Below are positions 42,318 through 55,084 of a stretch of 64,000 bases of DNA, one piece after another (the stretch's first letter is position 1; every line of letters starts with the position of its first letter). The notes beneath the pieces are model-generated. The model was not told the origin of the DNA, made no database searches, and was given only the letters and a program-made list of their open reading frames with translations. Both the position numbers and the translations under genes were made by a program. The DNA comes from RYN-230 sp963720645 (lineage in GTDB: Bacteria > Actinomycetota > Actinomycetes > Streptosporangiales > Streptosporangiaceae), in contig CAVRFX010000026.1 in the NCBI GenBank assembly GCA_963720645.1, forward strand, positions 124,001 to 188,000, in the 5' to 3' direction.

Positions 42318-43754
42318 TCATCCGAGACCAGCCCCCAGGGCCGCGGCATCGCCGATGCGGTGCACCCGCAGTGCGTTGGTGCGGCCGGGAGTGCCAGGCG
42401 GGCTGCCCGCCACGATCACCACCTTGTCGCCTTTGTCACACCGGCCGATGTCCAGCAGCGCCTCCTCGACCTGGCGGACCATCGCGTCGGTGTGCGGGGT
42501 GGACGGCACGATAAACGTTTCCACGCCCCAGCTCAGCGCCAGCTGGCTGCGGGTCCTTGGCTGGGGCGTGAAGGCCAGCAGCGGGATGGGCGACCTGTGC
42601 CGCGCCAGCCGCCGGGCCGTCTCACCGGTCATCGTGAACGCGACCAGCGCCCTGGCCCCGACGGCCGCCCCGACCTCGGCGGCGGCCCGGGCGATGGCCC
42701 CGCCCGTGCTGACAGGCTCCTCGGTGAGCACCGGCGGCGCCGCCGGGTCCCGCTCGGCTTCGCCGATGATCCGGGCCATCGTCGCCACCGCCTCGACGGG
42801 GTACTCCCCCACGCTGGTCTCCGCGGACAGCATCAGCGCGTCCGCGCCATCCAGCACGGCGTTGGCCACGTCGGACGCCTCAGCCCGGGTCGGCCGGGGT
42901 GCGGAGATCATCGACTCCAGCATCTGGGTCGCCACGATCACCGGCTTGGCCTGGGCCCTGGTCTGCTCGACAATCCGCTTCTGCACCATCGGCACCCGCT
43001 CGAGCGGGAGTTCCACGCCGAGATCACCACGGGCCACCATGACCCCGTCGAAGGCCTCGATCACCTCCGCCAGTGCCCCGACGGCCTGGGGCTTCTCGAT
43101 TTTCGCGATCAAGGGAAGCCGCACGCCAGCCTCGTCCATGATCCGCCGGGCCGGGATGGCGTCCTCGGGTCCCTGCACGAAGGACAGCGCGATCATGTCG
43201 GCCTGCAGTCTGAGTGCCCAGCGCAGGTCCGCCTCGTCCTTGGCGGTCAGGGCGGGCACGCTGACCTTCACGCCGGGCAGGTTGAGGCCCTTGTGGTCGG
43301 ACACGACGCCGCCCACGACCACCCGGGTGCGCACCCGGCTGTCGTCCACGGCGAGCACCTCCAGGACGACGCGGCCGTCGTCCACCAGCACCCGGTCGCC
43401 GGCCCGCACGTCGCCGGCGAGGCCCGAGTACGTCGTGCCCACTTCATGCTGGTCCCCCGGCACGTCGCGGGTGGTGATGGTGAACTCCTGGCCGGCCAGC
43501 AGGCGGACCGGCCCGGCCGCGAACGTGCCCAGCCGGATCTTCGGGCCCTGCAGGTCGACGAGCACCCCCACGCTGTGCCCGGCCGCGTCGGACGCGGCCC
43601 GGACACACTGGTAGGCGGCCAGGTGGCCGTCCTGGGACCCGTGGCTCATGTTCAGCCGGGCCACATCGATCCCGGCGGCGACGAGTTCGGCCAGCCGCTC
43701 CGGGCTGGAGGACGCAGGCCCCAGGGTGCAGACGATCTTCGCTCGGCGGCTCAT
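42318..43754 (-). CDS. pyk: Pyruvate kinase
   Basis: 478 residues. Transfers phosphate from PEP to ADP. SRRAKIVCTLGPASSSPERL start, RLNMSHGSQDGH, VLVDLQGPKIRLG, the catalytic ALSFVQGPED and PLIAKIEKPQAVG, MVARGDLGVELPLERVPMVQ (metal ligands), and VIVATQMLESMISAPRPTRA. The C-terminal allosteric domain is present. ATG 43754 lies eight bases after GGAAGG; an ATG at 43760 is too close to it. It is syntenic with pdtaR as in other actinobacteria. Confidence 0.96.
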   Translation of the reverse strand: MSRRAKIVCTLGPASSSPERLAELVAAGIDVARLNMSHGSQDGHLAAYQCVRAASDAAGHSVGVLVDLQGPKIRLGTFAAGPVRLLAGQEFTITTRDVPGDQHEVGTTYSGLAGDVRAGDRVLVDDGRVVLEVLAVDDSRVRTRVVVGGVVSDHKGLNLPGVKVSVPALTAKDEADLRWALRLQADMIALSFVQGPEDAIPARRIMDEAGVRLPLIAKIEKPQAVGALAEVIEAFDGVMVARGDLGVELPLERVPMVQKRIVEQTRAQAKPVIVATQMLESMISAPRPTRAEASDVANAVLDGADALMLSAETSVGEYPVEAVATMARIIGEAERDPAAPPVLTEEPVSTGGAIARAAAEVGAAVGARALVAFTMTGETARRLARHRSPIPLLAFTPQPRTRSQLALSWGVETFIVPSTPHTDAMVRQVEEALLDIGRCDKGDKVVIVAGSPPGTPGRTNALRVHRIGDAAALGAGLG

Positions 43755-43973
43755 GGTCATCGCCTTCCAGACGAGTCGCCCGAATTGGTCTATACCACTC
43801 TACGAGGACATCAGCGCGCCGCGGAGACCCGCGAGTCAAGATTCACCGAACGGTCATCCGGTGTCACGTGACAGAAACATGGGCGGCCCGTTACGGCCCC
43901 GATCGGGCGAGGTTCGAGCCAGCGGCCGCCGGCGGATGGAGCCGCCGCGGTTCCGCCCCGCTCCGGTTCCGCC
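43755..43973 (-). promoter_or_regulatory. pyk upstream region
   Basis: The segment next to pyk is relatively AT-rich and has TTGACT (near 43843-43838, minus) and TAGAGT/TATAGA (43803-43788) strings that could form a promoter, though the spacing is not canonical. No gene is visible. Confidence 0.3.
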
Positions 43974-44215
43974 CCCAGCCCGGGTCCTGCCCCAGCCGGG
44001 TCCTGCCCCAGCCGGGTCCTGCCCCAGCCGGGGTCCTGCCCCAGCCCGGGTTCCCCCCAGCCGCTTCGTGCCCCAGCCGGGTCCTGCCCCAGCCCGGGTT
44101 CCCCGCAGCCGCTTCGTGCCCCAGCCGGGGTCCTGCCCCAGCCCGGGTTCCCCCCAGCCGCTTCGTGCCCCAGCCGGGTCCTGCCCCAGCCCGGGTTCCC
44201 CGCAGCCGCTTCGTG
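43974..44215. repeat. VNTR: 16/32-bp units with a duplicated 97-bp higher-order block
   Basis: Units CCCCAGCCGGGTCCTG (16 bases) and a 32-base CCCCAGCCCGGGTTCCCC... CTTCGTG unit alternate. Bases 44022-44118 and 44119-44215 are two identical 97-base blocks; further 16-base units precede them. All six frames stay largely open by composition only. It abuts a 26-bp perfect inverted repeat. Confidence 0.93.
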
Positions 44216-44263
44216 ATCAACCGATTGCTGTTGCTGGAGCAACAGCAATCGGTTGATCACGAA
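44210..44263. terminator. 26-bp perfect inverted repeat, likely gltBD terminator
   Basis: Arms 44210-44235 and 44238-44263 are perfectly complementary with a 2-base spacer. The sequence is much more AT-rich than its surroundings. It lies about 180 bases beyond the gltD stop; 44264-44442 holds no gene. The left arm begins with the CTTCGTG of the adjoining tandem repeat. Confidence 0.75.
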
Positions 44264-44442
44264 CGCGGGAGGCCCGAGGCGGGGCCACACCAGTCACACG
44301 AGCCGCACCGGCCGCAGAAGCCCGCACTGCCACAAAGTCCCGGGCCGCAGGAACCGCAAGACCCCGGCTGGTGGCCCCTGCATCCCCCTGGACGCTGGGG
44401 CCTCAGTGCCTGAGGGACCTGAAGGCGCTTAAGGGGCCAGGA

Positions 44443-45927
44443 TCAGACGAGCGGGCGGGCGGTGGGGGGGATCGGAGCGGGCAGCAGGCTGTCCCCCTCC
44501 AGGTAGGTGTCCACGGCCGCCGCGGCGGAGCGTCCCTCGGCGATGGCCCAGACGATCAGGGACTGGCCACGGCCCATGTCCCCGGCCACGAACACCCCGG
44601 GCACCGACGTCGCGTACGACAAGTCCCGCGCCACGTTGCCCCGCGCGTCGAACTCGACGCCGAGGTCGGTCAGCAGCCCCGCCCGCTCGGCCCCGGTGAA
44701 CCCCATGGCCAGCAGGACCAGTTCGCAGGGGATCTCGCGTTCGGTCCCCTCGACCGGGGAGAACCTGCCGTCGGCCATCTCCACCTCGACGAGGCGCAGC
44801 GCCCGGACCCGCCCGGCGGCATCACCCAGGAAGGCCTGCGTGGACACGGCGTAGACCCGCTCGCCGCCCTCCTCGTGCGCGCTGGACACCCGGTAGATCA
44901 TGGGGTAGGTGGGCCACGGCTGGTGGTCCGGGCGGGCCGCGCCCGGCTGGGGCAGGATCTCCAGCTGGGTGACCGAGGCGGCGCCCTGCCGGTGTGCGGT
45001 GCCCAGGCAGTCGGCCCCGGTGTCGCCGCCGCCGATGATGACCACGTTCTTGCCCCGCGCGCTGATCGGCGGCTCGGGTACCGGGCCGCCGCCGGTCCGG
45101 GCCTGGGACGCGGCGACCGCGCGGTTGGCCAGCGGCAGGAACTCCATGGCCTGGTGCACCCCGGCCAGGTCGGCGCCGGGGACGGGCAGCCCGCGGGCCA
45201 CGGTGGCCCCGCCGGCCAGCACGATCGCATCGAAGTCCGCGCGCAGCTGCGCCGCCGTGACGTCCCGGCCCGCCAGGACCCCGCAGCGGAAGCTGGTCCC
45301 CTCGGCCTGCATCTGCCACAGCCGGCGATCCAGGTGGCGCTTTTCCATCTTGAACTCGGGGATGCCGTAGCGCAGCAGCCCGCCCGGGGCGTCGGCCCGC
45401 TCGAACACGGTGACCGCGTGGCCGGCGCGGGTGAGCTGCTGGGCCGCGGCCAGCCCGGACGGCCCGGACCCGATCACCGCCACGCGGCGGCCCGCCGCCA
45501 CCGCCGACGGCGACGGCGGCAGCGGCCGGACCCAGCCCTCGGCCCAGGCCCGGTCGATGATCTCCACCTCGACCTGCTTGATCGTCACCGGATCGGCGTT
45601 GATGCCGAGCACGCAGGCGCTCTCGCACGGCGCCGGGCAGAGCCGGCCGGTGAATTCGGGGAAGTTGTTGGTCGCGTGCAGCCGCTCCGCGGCCTCGCGC
45701 CAGTCGTGCCGCCAGACCAGGTCGTTCCATTCCGGGATGAGGTTGCCCAGCGGGCAGCCCTGATGGCAGAAGGGGATGCCGCAGTCCATGCACCGGCCCG
45801 CCTGCGACTCCAGGGCCGCGGGAGGAAAGTCTGTGTACACCTCCCGCCAGTCCCGGATCCGCACGTCCACCGGCCGCCGGGCGGGAGTCTCGCGCGGCGT
45901 GGTCAGGAACCCCTTGGGGTCAGCCAT
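44443..45927 (-). CDS. gltD: Glutamate synthase small subunit
   Basis: 494 residues. Supplies electrons from NADPH to GltB. N-terminal Fe-S ligands CMDCGIPFCHQGCPLGN and LCPAPCESACVLGIN; FAD site VAVIGSGPSGLAAAQQLTRA; NADPH site VVIIGGGDTGADCLGTAHRQ; late FAD site GVFVAGDMGRGQSLIVWAIA. No frameshift, in contrast to gltB just upstream (13-base gap). ATG 45927. Confidence 0.96.
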   Translation of the reverse strand: MADPKGFLTTPRETPARRPVDVRIRDWREVYTDFPPAALESQAGRCMDCGIPFCHQGCPLGNLIPEWNDLVWRHDWREAAERLHATNNFPEFTGRLCPAPCESACVLGINADPVTIKQVEVEIIDRAWAEGWVRPLPPSPSAVAAGRRVAVIGSGPSGLAAAQQLTRAGHAVTVFERADAPGGLLRYGIPEFKMEKRHLDRRLWQMQAEGTSFRCGVLAGRDVTAAQLRADFDAIVLAGGATVARGLPVPGADLAGVHQAMEFLPLANRAVAASQARTGGGPVPEPPISARGKNVVIIGGGDTGADCLGTAHRQGAASVTQLEILPQPGAARPDHQPWPTYPMIYRVSSAHEEGGERVYAVSTQAFLGDAAGRVRALRLVEVEMADGRFSPVEGTEREIPCELVLLAMGFTGAERAGLLTDLGVEFDARGNVARDLSYATSVPGVFVAGDMGRGQSLIVWAIAEGRSAAAAVDTYLEGDSLLPAPIPPTARPLV

Positions 45928-45939
45928 TCCGTCCCCCGC

Positions 45940-50520
<4,581 letters not shown>

Positions 50521-50638
50521 CCGAACTCCTGTCGTCTCGTCCGAATTCGCGTTCTCGCATGCGGTCGGGACGACATTGGCCCTGCCATGAACCCCGTGAA
50601 GAGGGTATCGCTGGCTCCCTTGAGCTACGGCTCGTAGG

Positions 50639-51628
50639 TTACACGGAGATTACGCCACCAGTGCAATCATCCCCGCTTCGTGCGTTTAGCGAAACACCTG
50701 GCTCGCTGGGAACATCCGCTTCGCGAGGATTGTCCCCTGGATGTGCCCGGGCCGCGTGACCGGCAAACTCCGGCCGTCCGGGGGATGGCTGCGGGACCGC
50801 CCTGGTGGTGGTGTCCGGCCCCGGCTTGCCGGCCGTCATGATCAGGTAGCTGACACCGGCGATCCAGATGGCGATCATCGCCCACTGGTCCATCCGCAGG
50901 CCAAACAGGTGGTGCGCGAAGTCGATCCGCAGCGACTGGACCGCGAAACTGCCGGTGGCGTAGCCCACGGCGTACAGCGCGAAGACCCGGTCGCCGCTCA
51001 GCCGGAAACGCCGCGCCGCCCAGATCAGCGCGAGGCCGAGGAACAGGTCCCACAGGGATTCGTACAGGAACGCGGGCTGGAACGTGGCGTAGTTCTCGTA
51101 GGGGATCACCCGGTGGGCCGGGCCGATCTCCACCGCCCAGGGCAGGCTGGACGGGCGGCCGTAGAGCTCCTGGTTGAACCAGTTACCCCAGCGGCCGATG
51201 GCCTGCCCGAACGCCACCGCGGGCGCGGCGGCGCCCGCCACGGGCCCGAGCCTCACGCCGGCCCGGCGGCAGCCGAGCCAGGCCCCGAGGACGCCTGCGG
51301 CCACCGCCCCCGGCATGCCGATCCCGCCGTCCCAGACCCGGAAGATGTCGATCCAGTCGCGGCCCGGCCTGAAGTACAGCTCATAGTCCGTGACCACGCT
51401 GTAGAGCCGGGCGCCGACCAGGCCGGCCGGCACCGCCCAGGCGGCCACGTCGAGGATCACCCCCGGCTGGCCGCCGAGCCGCACGTACCTGCGGCTCGCC
51501 ACACGGACCGCGACCAGGATGCCGAGCACGATGCACAGCGCGTACCCGCGGACCGGCAGCAGGCCGAGATGCCAGGTCCCGGGGCCCGGGCTGGGCAGGA
51601 ACGCGACCGTCGTGCCGGGTGACCCCAC
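50639..51628 (-). CDS. lgt: Prolipoprotein diacylglyceryl transferase
   Basis: 329 residues, about seven membrane segments. Transfers diacylglycerol to the lipobox Cys; several lipoproteins in this window are its substrates. RGYALCIVLGILVAV, VWDGGIGMPGAVAAGVLGAW, the Lgt signature FGQAIGRWGNWFNQELYGRP, and LYESLWDLFLGLALIW, RLSGDRVFALYAVGYATGSF. The C-terminus is a hydrophilic tail of about 55 residues, common in actinomycetes. GTG 51628. The gap to gltB (50521-50638) is short and AT-richer, probably the gltB promoter. Confidence 0.94.
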   Translation of the reverse strand: MGSPGTTVAFLPSPGPGTWHLGLLPVRGYALCIVLGILVAVRVASRRYVRLGGQPGVILDVAAWAVPAGLVGARLYSVVTDYELYFRPGRDWIDIFRVWDGGIGMPGAVAAGVLGAWLGCRRAGVRLGPVAGAAAPAVAFGQAIGRWGNWFNQELYGRPSSLPWAVEIGPAHRVIPYENYATFQPAFLYESLWDLFLGLALIWAARRFRLSGDRVFALYAVGYATGSFAVQSLRIDFAHHLFGLRMDQWAMIAIWIAGVSYLIMTAGKPGPDTTTRAVPQPSPGRPEFAGHAARAHPGDNPREADVPSEPGVSLNARSGDDCTGGVISV

Positions 51629-51723
51629 GCTTCGTGAGGCTAGTGCACCTGCCGGTAATTGGGTGGCTGCATTACCGGTTCGGGCCCGGCCCGCACCAGC
51701 CGGGCGCTCACGGCCTGGCCCTC

Positions 51724-52518
51724 CTAGCTGGCCGGGGCGCGGACCCCGGCGGCGAGCTCGGCGGCCAGGTCGCGGACGGAGTCCAGGCCGGTCCTGGTAT
51801 CGGGCGCGGCGAGCAGCCGCTGCACGAACGCCGACCCGACGATCACGCCGTCCGCGAACGCGGCCACTTCCGCGGCCTGAATCCCGTCACGCACGCCGAG
51901 GCCCACGGCGACCGGCAGGCTGGTGGCTTCGCGGACCCGGCTGACCAGCCCGGCGGCTGCGGCACCGACGCTGTCGCGGGCCCCGGTGGTCCCCATCAGC
52001 GACGCGGCGTACACGAACCCGCGGCAGTCGGCGGTGATCCGGGCGATCCGGGCGTCCGGCGAGCTCGGCGCGACCAGGAAAATCCGGTCCAGGCCGCAGG
52101 CCTGCGAGGCCTCCAGCCAGTCTCCCGCCTCCTCGGGCGGCAGGTCCGGGGTGATCAGCCCGGACCCGCCGGCCGCGGCCAGGTCGCGGGCGAAGGCGGC
52201 CACGCCGTAGTGGTCCACCGGATTCCAGTACGTCATGACCAGGGTGGGCACGCCCGCGGCGGCCACTGTCTCGACGGTGCGCAGCACGTCGGTCACGTGG
52301 GTGCCGCCGGCCAGCGCGCGCTGCGTGGCCTCCTGGATGACCGGGCCGTCCATCAGCGGGTCGGAGTACGGCAGGCCGATCTCGATCACGTCGGCGCCCG
52401 CCTCCGCGATCGCCACCGCCGCCTCGGCCGCGCCGGCCACCGACGGGAACCCGGCGGGCAGGTAGCCGACCAGGGCGGCCCGGCCGCCGGCCGCGGCCTT
52501 CTCGAACGCGATGCTCAC
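51724..52518 (-). CDS. trpA: Tryptophan synthase alpha subunit
   Basis: 264 residues from GTG 52518. Cleaves indole-3-glycerol phosphate. ALVGYLPAGFPSVAGAAEAA, DVIEIGLPYSDPLMDGPVIQ (catalytic Asp), TLVMTYWNPVDHYGVAAFAR, GLITPDLPPEEAGDWLEASQ, and GLGVRDGIQAAEVAAFADGV. Typical N-termini begin 5-8 residues before FEKA, which fits this GTG. The frame, however, stays open upstream through a repeat element to a GTG at 52659 overlapping the trpB stop; use of that start would add 47 low-complexity residues. The ribosome site at 52518 is weak. Confidence 0.94.
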   Translation of the reverse strand: MSIAFEKAAAGGRAALVGYLPAGFPSVAGAAEAAVAIAEAGADVIEIGLPYSDPLMDGPVIQEATQRALAGGTHVTDVLRTVETVAAAGVPTLVMTYWNPVDHYGVAAFARDLAAAGGSGLITPDLPPEEAGDWLEASQACGLDRIFLVAPSSPDARIARITADCRGFVYAASLMGTTGARDSVGAAAAGLVSRVREATSLPVAVGLGVRDGIQAAEVAAFADGVIVGSAFVQRLLAAPDTRTGLDSVRDLAAELAAGVRAPAS

Positions 52519-52528
52519 TCTGCTAGCC

Positions 52529-52650
52529 CGGGGGGACGACCCCCCGGACCCCCCGGGCTGGCCGGCTCGGCGAGGACCCGCCTCCGGCGGGCCTCCCCTC
52601 CCCGGACCAGCCGGGGACGACCCCCCGGCCTCCCCGGTGTCCGCGGATCG
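52529..52650. repeat. Dispersed palindromic element between trpB and trpA
   Basis: Starts GCTAGCCCGGGGGG with an ACGACCCCCC partner, then GGCTCGGCGAGGACCCGCCT, CCGGCGGGCCTCCCCT and GGGGACGACCCCCCGG. It shares both blocks with the copy at 2858-2988. It fills the trpB-trpA gap, which in relatives is absent or a few bases. Confidence 0.8.
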
Positions 52651-52655
52651 CTGGC

Positions 52656-53879
52656 TCACCGGGCGGCCTCCCCGTGCTTGAGATTGCCGTCCAGGTGCCC
52701 GAACCAGCGGGCCGCGATGTCCACGTCCTTGTCACCCCGGCCGGACAGGTTGACCAGCAGCAGGGCCCCGGGGTCGAGTTCGCCGCCCAGCTGCAGCGCG
52801 CCGGCCAGGGCGTGGGCGGACTCGATCGCCGGGATGATGCCCTCGGTCCGGCACAGCAGCGAGAACGCGTCCATGGCCTGGGAGTCCGAGATAGCGCGGT
52901 AGCTGGCCCGGCCGGTGTCGTGCAGCCAGGAATGCTCCGGGCCCACGCCCGGGTAGTCCAGGCCGGCCGAAACCGAGTGCGTGGGCAGCGTCTGCCCGTC
53001 GGCGTCCTGGAGCAGGTAGGTGCGCATGCCGTGGATCACCCCGGCGGAGCCGGCCACCAGCGTGGCCGCGTTGCGGCCGCTTTCCGGGCCCGCACCGCCG
53101 GCCTCGCAGCCGATCAGCCGCACGGACTCGTCGGGGATGAACGCGTGGAAAGCCCCGATCGCGTTGGAGCCGCCGCCCACGCAGGCGATGACCGCGTCCG
53201 GCAGCCGCCCGGTCAGGGCCAGCACCTGCTCCCGGGCCTCGACCCCGATGATCCGCTGGAAGTCGCGCACCATGGTCGGGAACGGGTCCGGGCCCATCAC
53301 CGACCCGATGCAGTAGTGGCTCGTCTCGACCGTGGTCACCCAGTCGCGGAACGCCTCGTTGATGGCGTCCTTGAGGGTCCGGCTGCCGGTGGTGACCGGG
53401 ACGACCTCGGCGCCCAGCATCCGCATCCGGGCCACGTTCAGCGCCTGGCGCTGGGTGTCTTCCTCACCCATGTAGACCACGCAGTCCAGGCCCAGCAGCG
53501 CGCAGGCTGTCGCGGTGGCCACCCCGTGCTGGCCCGCCCCGGTCTCGGCGATGACCCGCTTCTTGCCCATCCGCCTGGTCAGCAGGGCCTGGCCGAGCAC
53601 GTTGTTGATCTTGTGTGAGCCGGTGTGCGCCATGTCCTCGCGCTTGAGCAGGATCCGGCAGTCCCCGGCCCGGGCCGCGAACCGCGGCACCTCGGTCACC
53701 AGCGTCGGCCGCCCCGCGTAGCCGCGGAGGAGGTCGGCGAGCTCGGCCTGGAAGGCCGGGTCCGCCTGGGCCGACGCGTACTCGGCCGCCAGTTCCTCGA
53801 GCGCGGACATGAGCGCCTCGGGGGCGAACCGGCCGCCGTAGGGCCCGAAGTGGCCGGCCTGCTGGGCCGTCGCGGTCAT
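52656..53879 (-). CDS. trpB: Tryptophan synthase beta subunit
   Basis: 407 residues. PLP enzyme joining indole and serine. FGPYGGRFAPEALMSALEEL, the PLP Lys in EDMAHTGSHKINNVLGQALL, ETGAGQHGVATATACALLGL, MGEEDTQRQALNVARMRMLG, CVGGGSNAIGAFHAFI (phosphate site) and SVSAGLDYPGVGPEHSWLHD. ATG 53879 overlaps the trpC stop as ATGA. Confidence 0.97.
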   Translation of the reverse strand: MTATAQQAGHFGPYGGRFAPEALMSALEELAAEYASAQADPAFQAELADLLRGYAGRPTLVTEVPRFAARAGDCRILLKREDMAHTGSHKINNVLGQALLTRRMGKKRVIAETGAGQHGVATATACALLGLDCVVYMGEEDTQRQALNVARMRMLGAEVVPVTTGSRTLKDAINEAFRDWVTTVETSHYCIGSVMGPDPFPTMVRDFQRIIGVEAREQVLALTGRLPDAVIACVGGGSNAIGAFHAFIPDESVRLIGCEAGGAGPESGRNAATLVAGSAGVIHGMRTYLLQDADGQTLPTHSVSAGLDYPGVGPEHSWLHDTGRASYRAISDSQAMDAFSLLCRTEGIIPAIESAHALAGALQLGGELDPGALLLVNLSGRGDKDVDIAARWFGHLDGNLKHGEAAR

Positions 53880-54685
53880 CCGCGGTCCCCGCGCAGCGCG
53901 GGGTGCGAGCCGGCGGTGACCAGGTCAGCCACGGCCGACCGCGGGTCCTTGCCGGTGACCAGGCTCTCCCCCACCAGTACCGCGTCCGCGCCGGAGGCGG
54001 CGTAGGCAAGCAGGTCATGCGGCCCGCGGATGCCCGACTCGGCGATCTTCAGGATCCCGTCCGGGATCTGCGGGGCGAGCCGCGCGAACACGGTGCGGTC
54101 CACCTCGAGGGTGGTCAGGTCGCGCGCGTTGACGCCAATGATCTTCGCACCGGCCTCCAGGGCACGGTCCAGTTCGTCATCCGCGTGCACCTCCACCAGC
54201 GGGACGAGCCCGATCGACACGGCCCGCTCCACCAGGGACACCAGCGCGTTCTGCTCCAGGGCGGCCACGATGAGCAGGATCATGTCCGCTCCGTACGCCC
54301 GGGCCTCCCAGAGCTGGTAGGAGCTGACCACGAAGTCCTTGCGCAGCACCGGGACGCCGACTGCCTGCCGCACCGCGGCCAGGTCGGCGAGGCTGCCGCC
54401 GAACCGGCGCTGCTCGGTCAGCACGCTGATCACGCTCGCGCCGCCGGCCTCGTAGTCCACGGCCAGGGCCGCGGGATCGGCGATCGCCGCCATCGCTCCC
54501 TTGGACGGGCTGGCCCGCTTCACCTCGGCGATGACCGCCACGTCCTCGCCCTTGAGCACGGCCATCGCGTCCTTCGGCGACGGCGCCCGCCCGGCCATCT
54601 CCTTGAGCTGGTCGAGGGTGACGTCCTGCTGCCGGGCAGCGAGATCGGCACGCACCCCGTCAAGGATCTCGTTGAGCACGCTCAC
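53876..54685 (-). CDS. trpC: Indole-3-glycerol phosphate synthase
   Basis: 269 residues. SVLNEILDGVRADLAARQQD start, then VAVIAEVKRASPSKGAMAAI (catalytic Lys), VISVLTEQRRFGGSLADLAA, VPVLRKDFVVSSYQLWEARA, IIGVNARDLTTLEVDRTVFA and IAESGIRGPHDLLAYAASGA. GTG 54685 with GAGGGGAC upstream is favoured over the open frame to 54805. Minus-strand TACGAT near 54728 suggests its own promoter. Confidence 0.96.
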   Translation of the reverse strand: MSVLNEILDGVRADLAARQQDVTLDQLKEMAGRAPSPKDAMAVLKGEDVAVIAEVKRASPSKGAMAAIADPAALAVDYEAGGASVISVLTEQRRFGGSLADLAAVRQAVGVPVLRKDFVVSSYQLWEARAYGADMILLIVAALEQNALVSLVERAVSIGLVPLVEVHADDELDRALEAGAKIIGVNARDLTTLEVDRTVFARLAPQIPDGILKIAESGIRGPHDLLAYAASGADAVLVGESLVTGKDPRSAVADLVTAGSHPALRGDRG

Positions 54686-54884
54686 GCGGTTTCGCTGTCC
54701 CCTCGGTTTGGGTTTCTTGCGCCCCGATCGTAGCGAGGCTGTTTCTCTGCGGATGCGGGGCCCCTGCGGGCCAGGCCGGCGGCCGCCTGGATTCCGCCGC
54801 GCCACGCGGCGCGATCCGGGAACGCGGCAGCGCCGGCCGCCCGCTCGCCCGCGGTGACCATGCCTGGGTCCAGCCGCCGCCTGA

Positions 54885-55052
54885 TCAGGCCTGACCCAGC
54901 TCTCCGTCGCCGGGGCCCGGCTCGCGGAGCGCGCCGGCGGCGGGGCTGCGCCCGGCCCGTCGGGCGCGGGCCATCAGCAGCCTGCTCACCAGCCGGACCC
55001 GGGTGCCCTGCGCGTCCCCCGGGCGGCCCGGGGGGAGCTCCTGCCCCAACAC
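54885..55052 (-). CDS. Possible small protein between the Trp-associated membrane protein and trpC
   Basis: 55 residues, basic, no membrane segment: LGQELPPGRPGDAQGTRVRL, VSRLLMARARRAGRSPAAG. GGAGGTGAGG directly before GTG 55052 is a good ribosome site, and the gene sits 32 bases after the preceding stop. In relatives this slot often holds a small HGxxPAAW protein, but that motif is absent here. A chance reading frame is possible in this composition. Confidence 0.4.
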   Translation of the reverse strand: MLGQELPPGRPGDAQGTRVRLVSRLLMARARRAGRSPAAGALREPGPGDGELGQA

Positions 55053-55084
55053 CCTCACCTCCGCTGGCGGACGTACTCTCCAGA

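Noticed and set aside
43974..44215. CRISPR array
   Set aside because: The repeats are contiguous with no unique spacers and no cas genes nearby.
43868..44413. Pro/Ser repeat protein encoded across the VNTR
   Set aside because: Every frame is open because of the repeat unit; there is no ribosome site, and the frame runs through the probable terminator hairpin.
54686..54884. T-box or trp attenuator before trpC
   Set aside because: No tandem Trp-codon leader peptide, T-box sequence or paired alternative hairpins could be seen.
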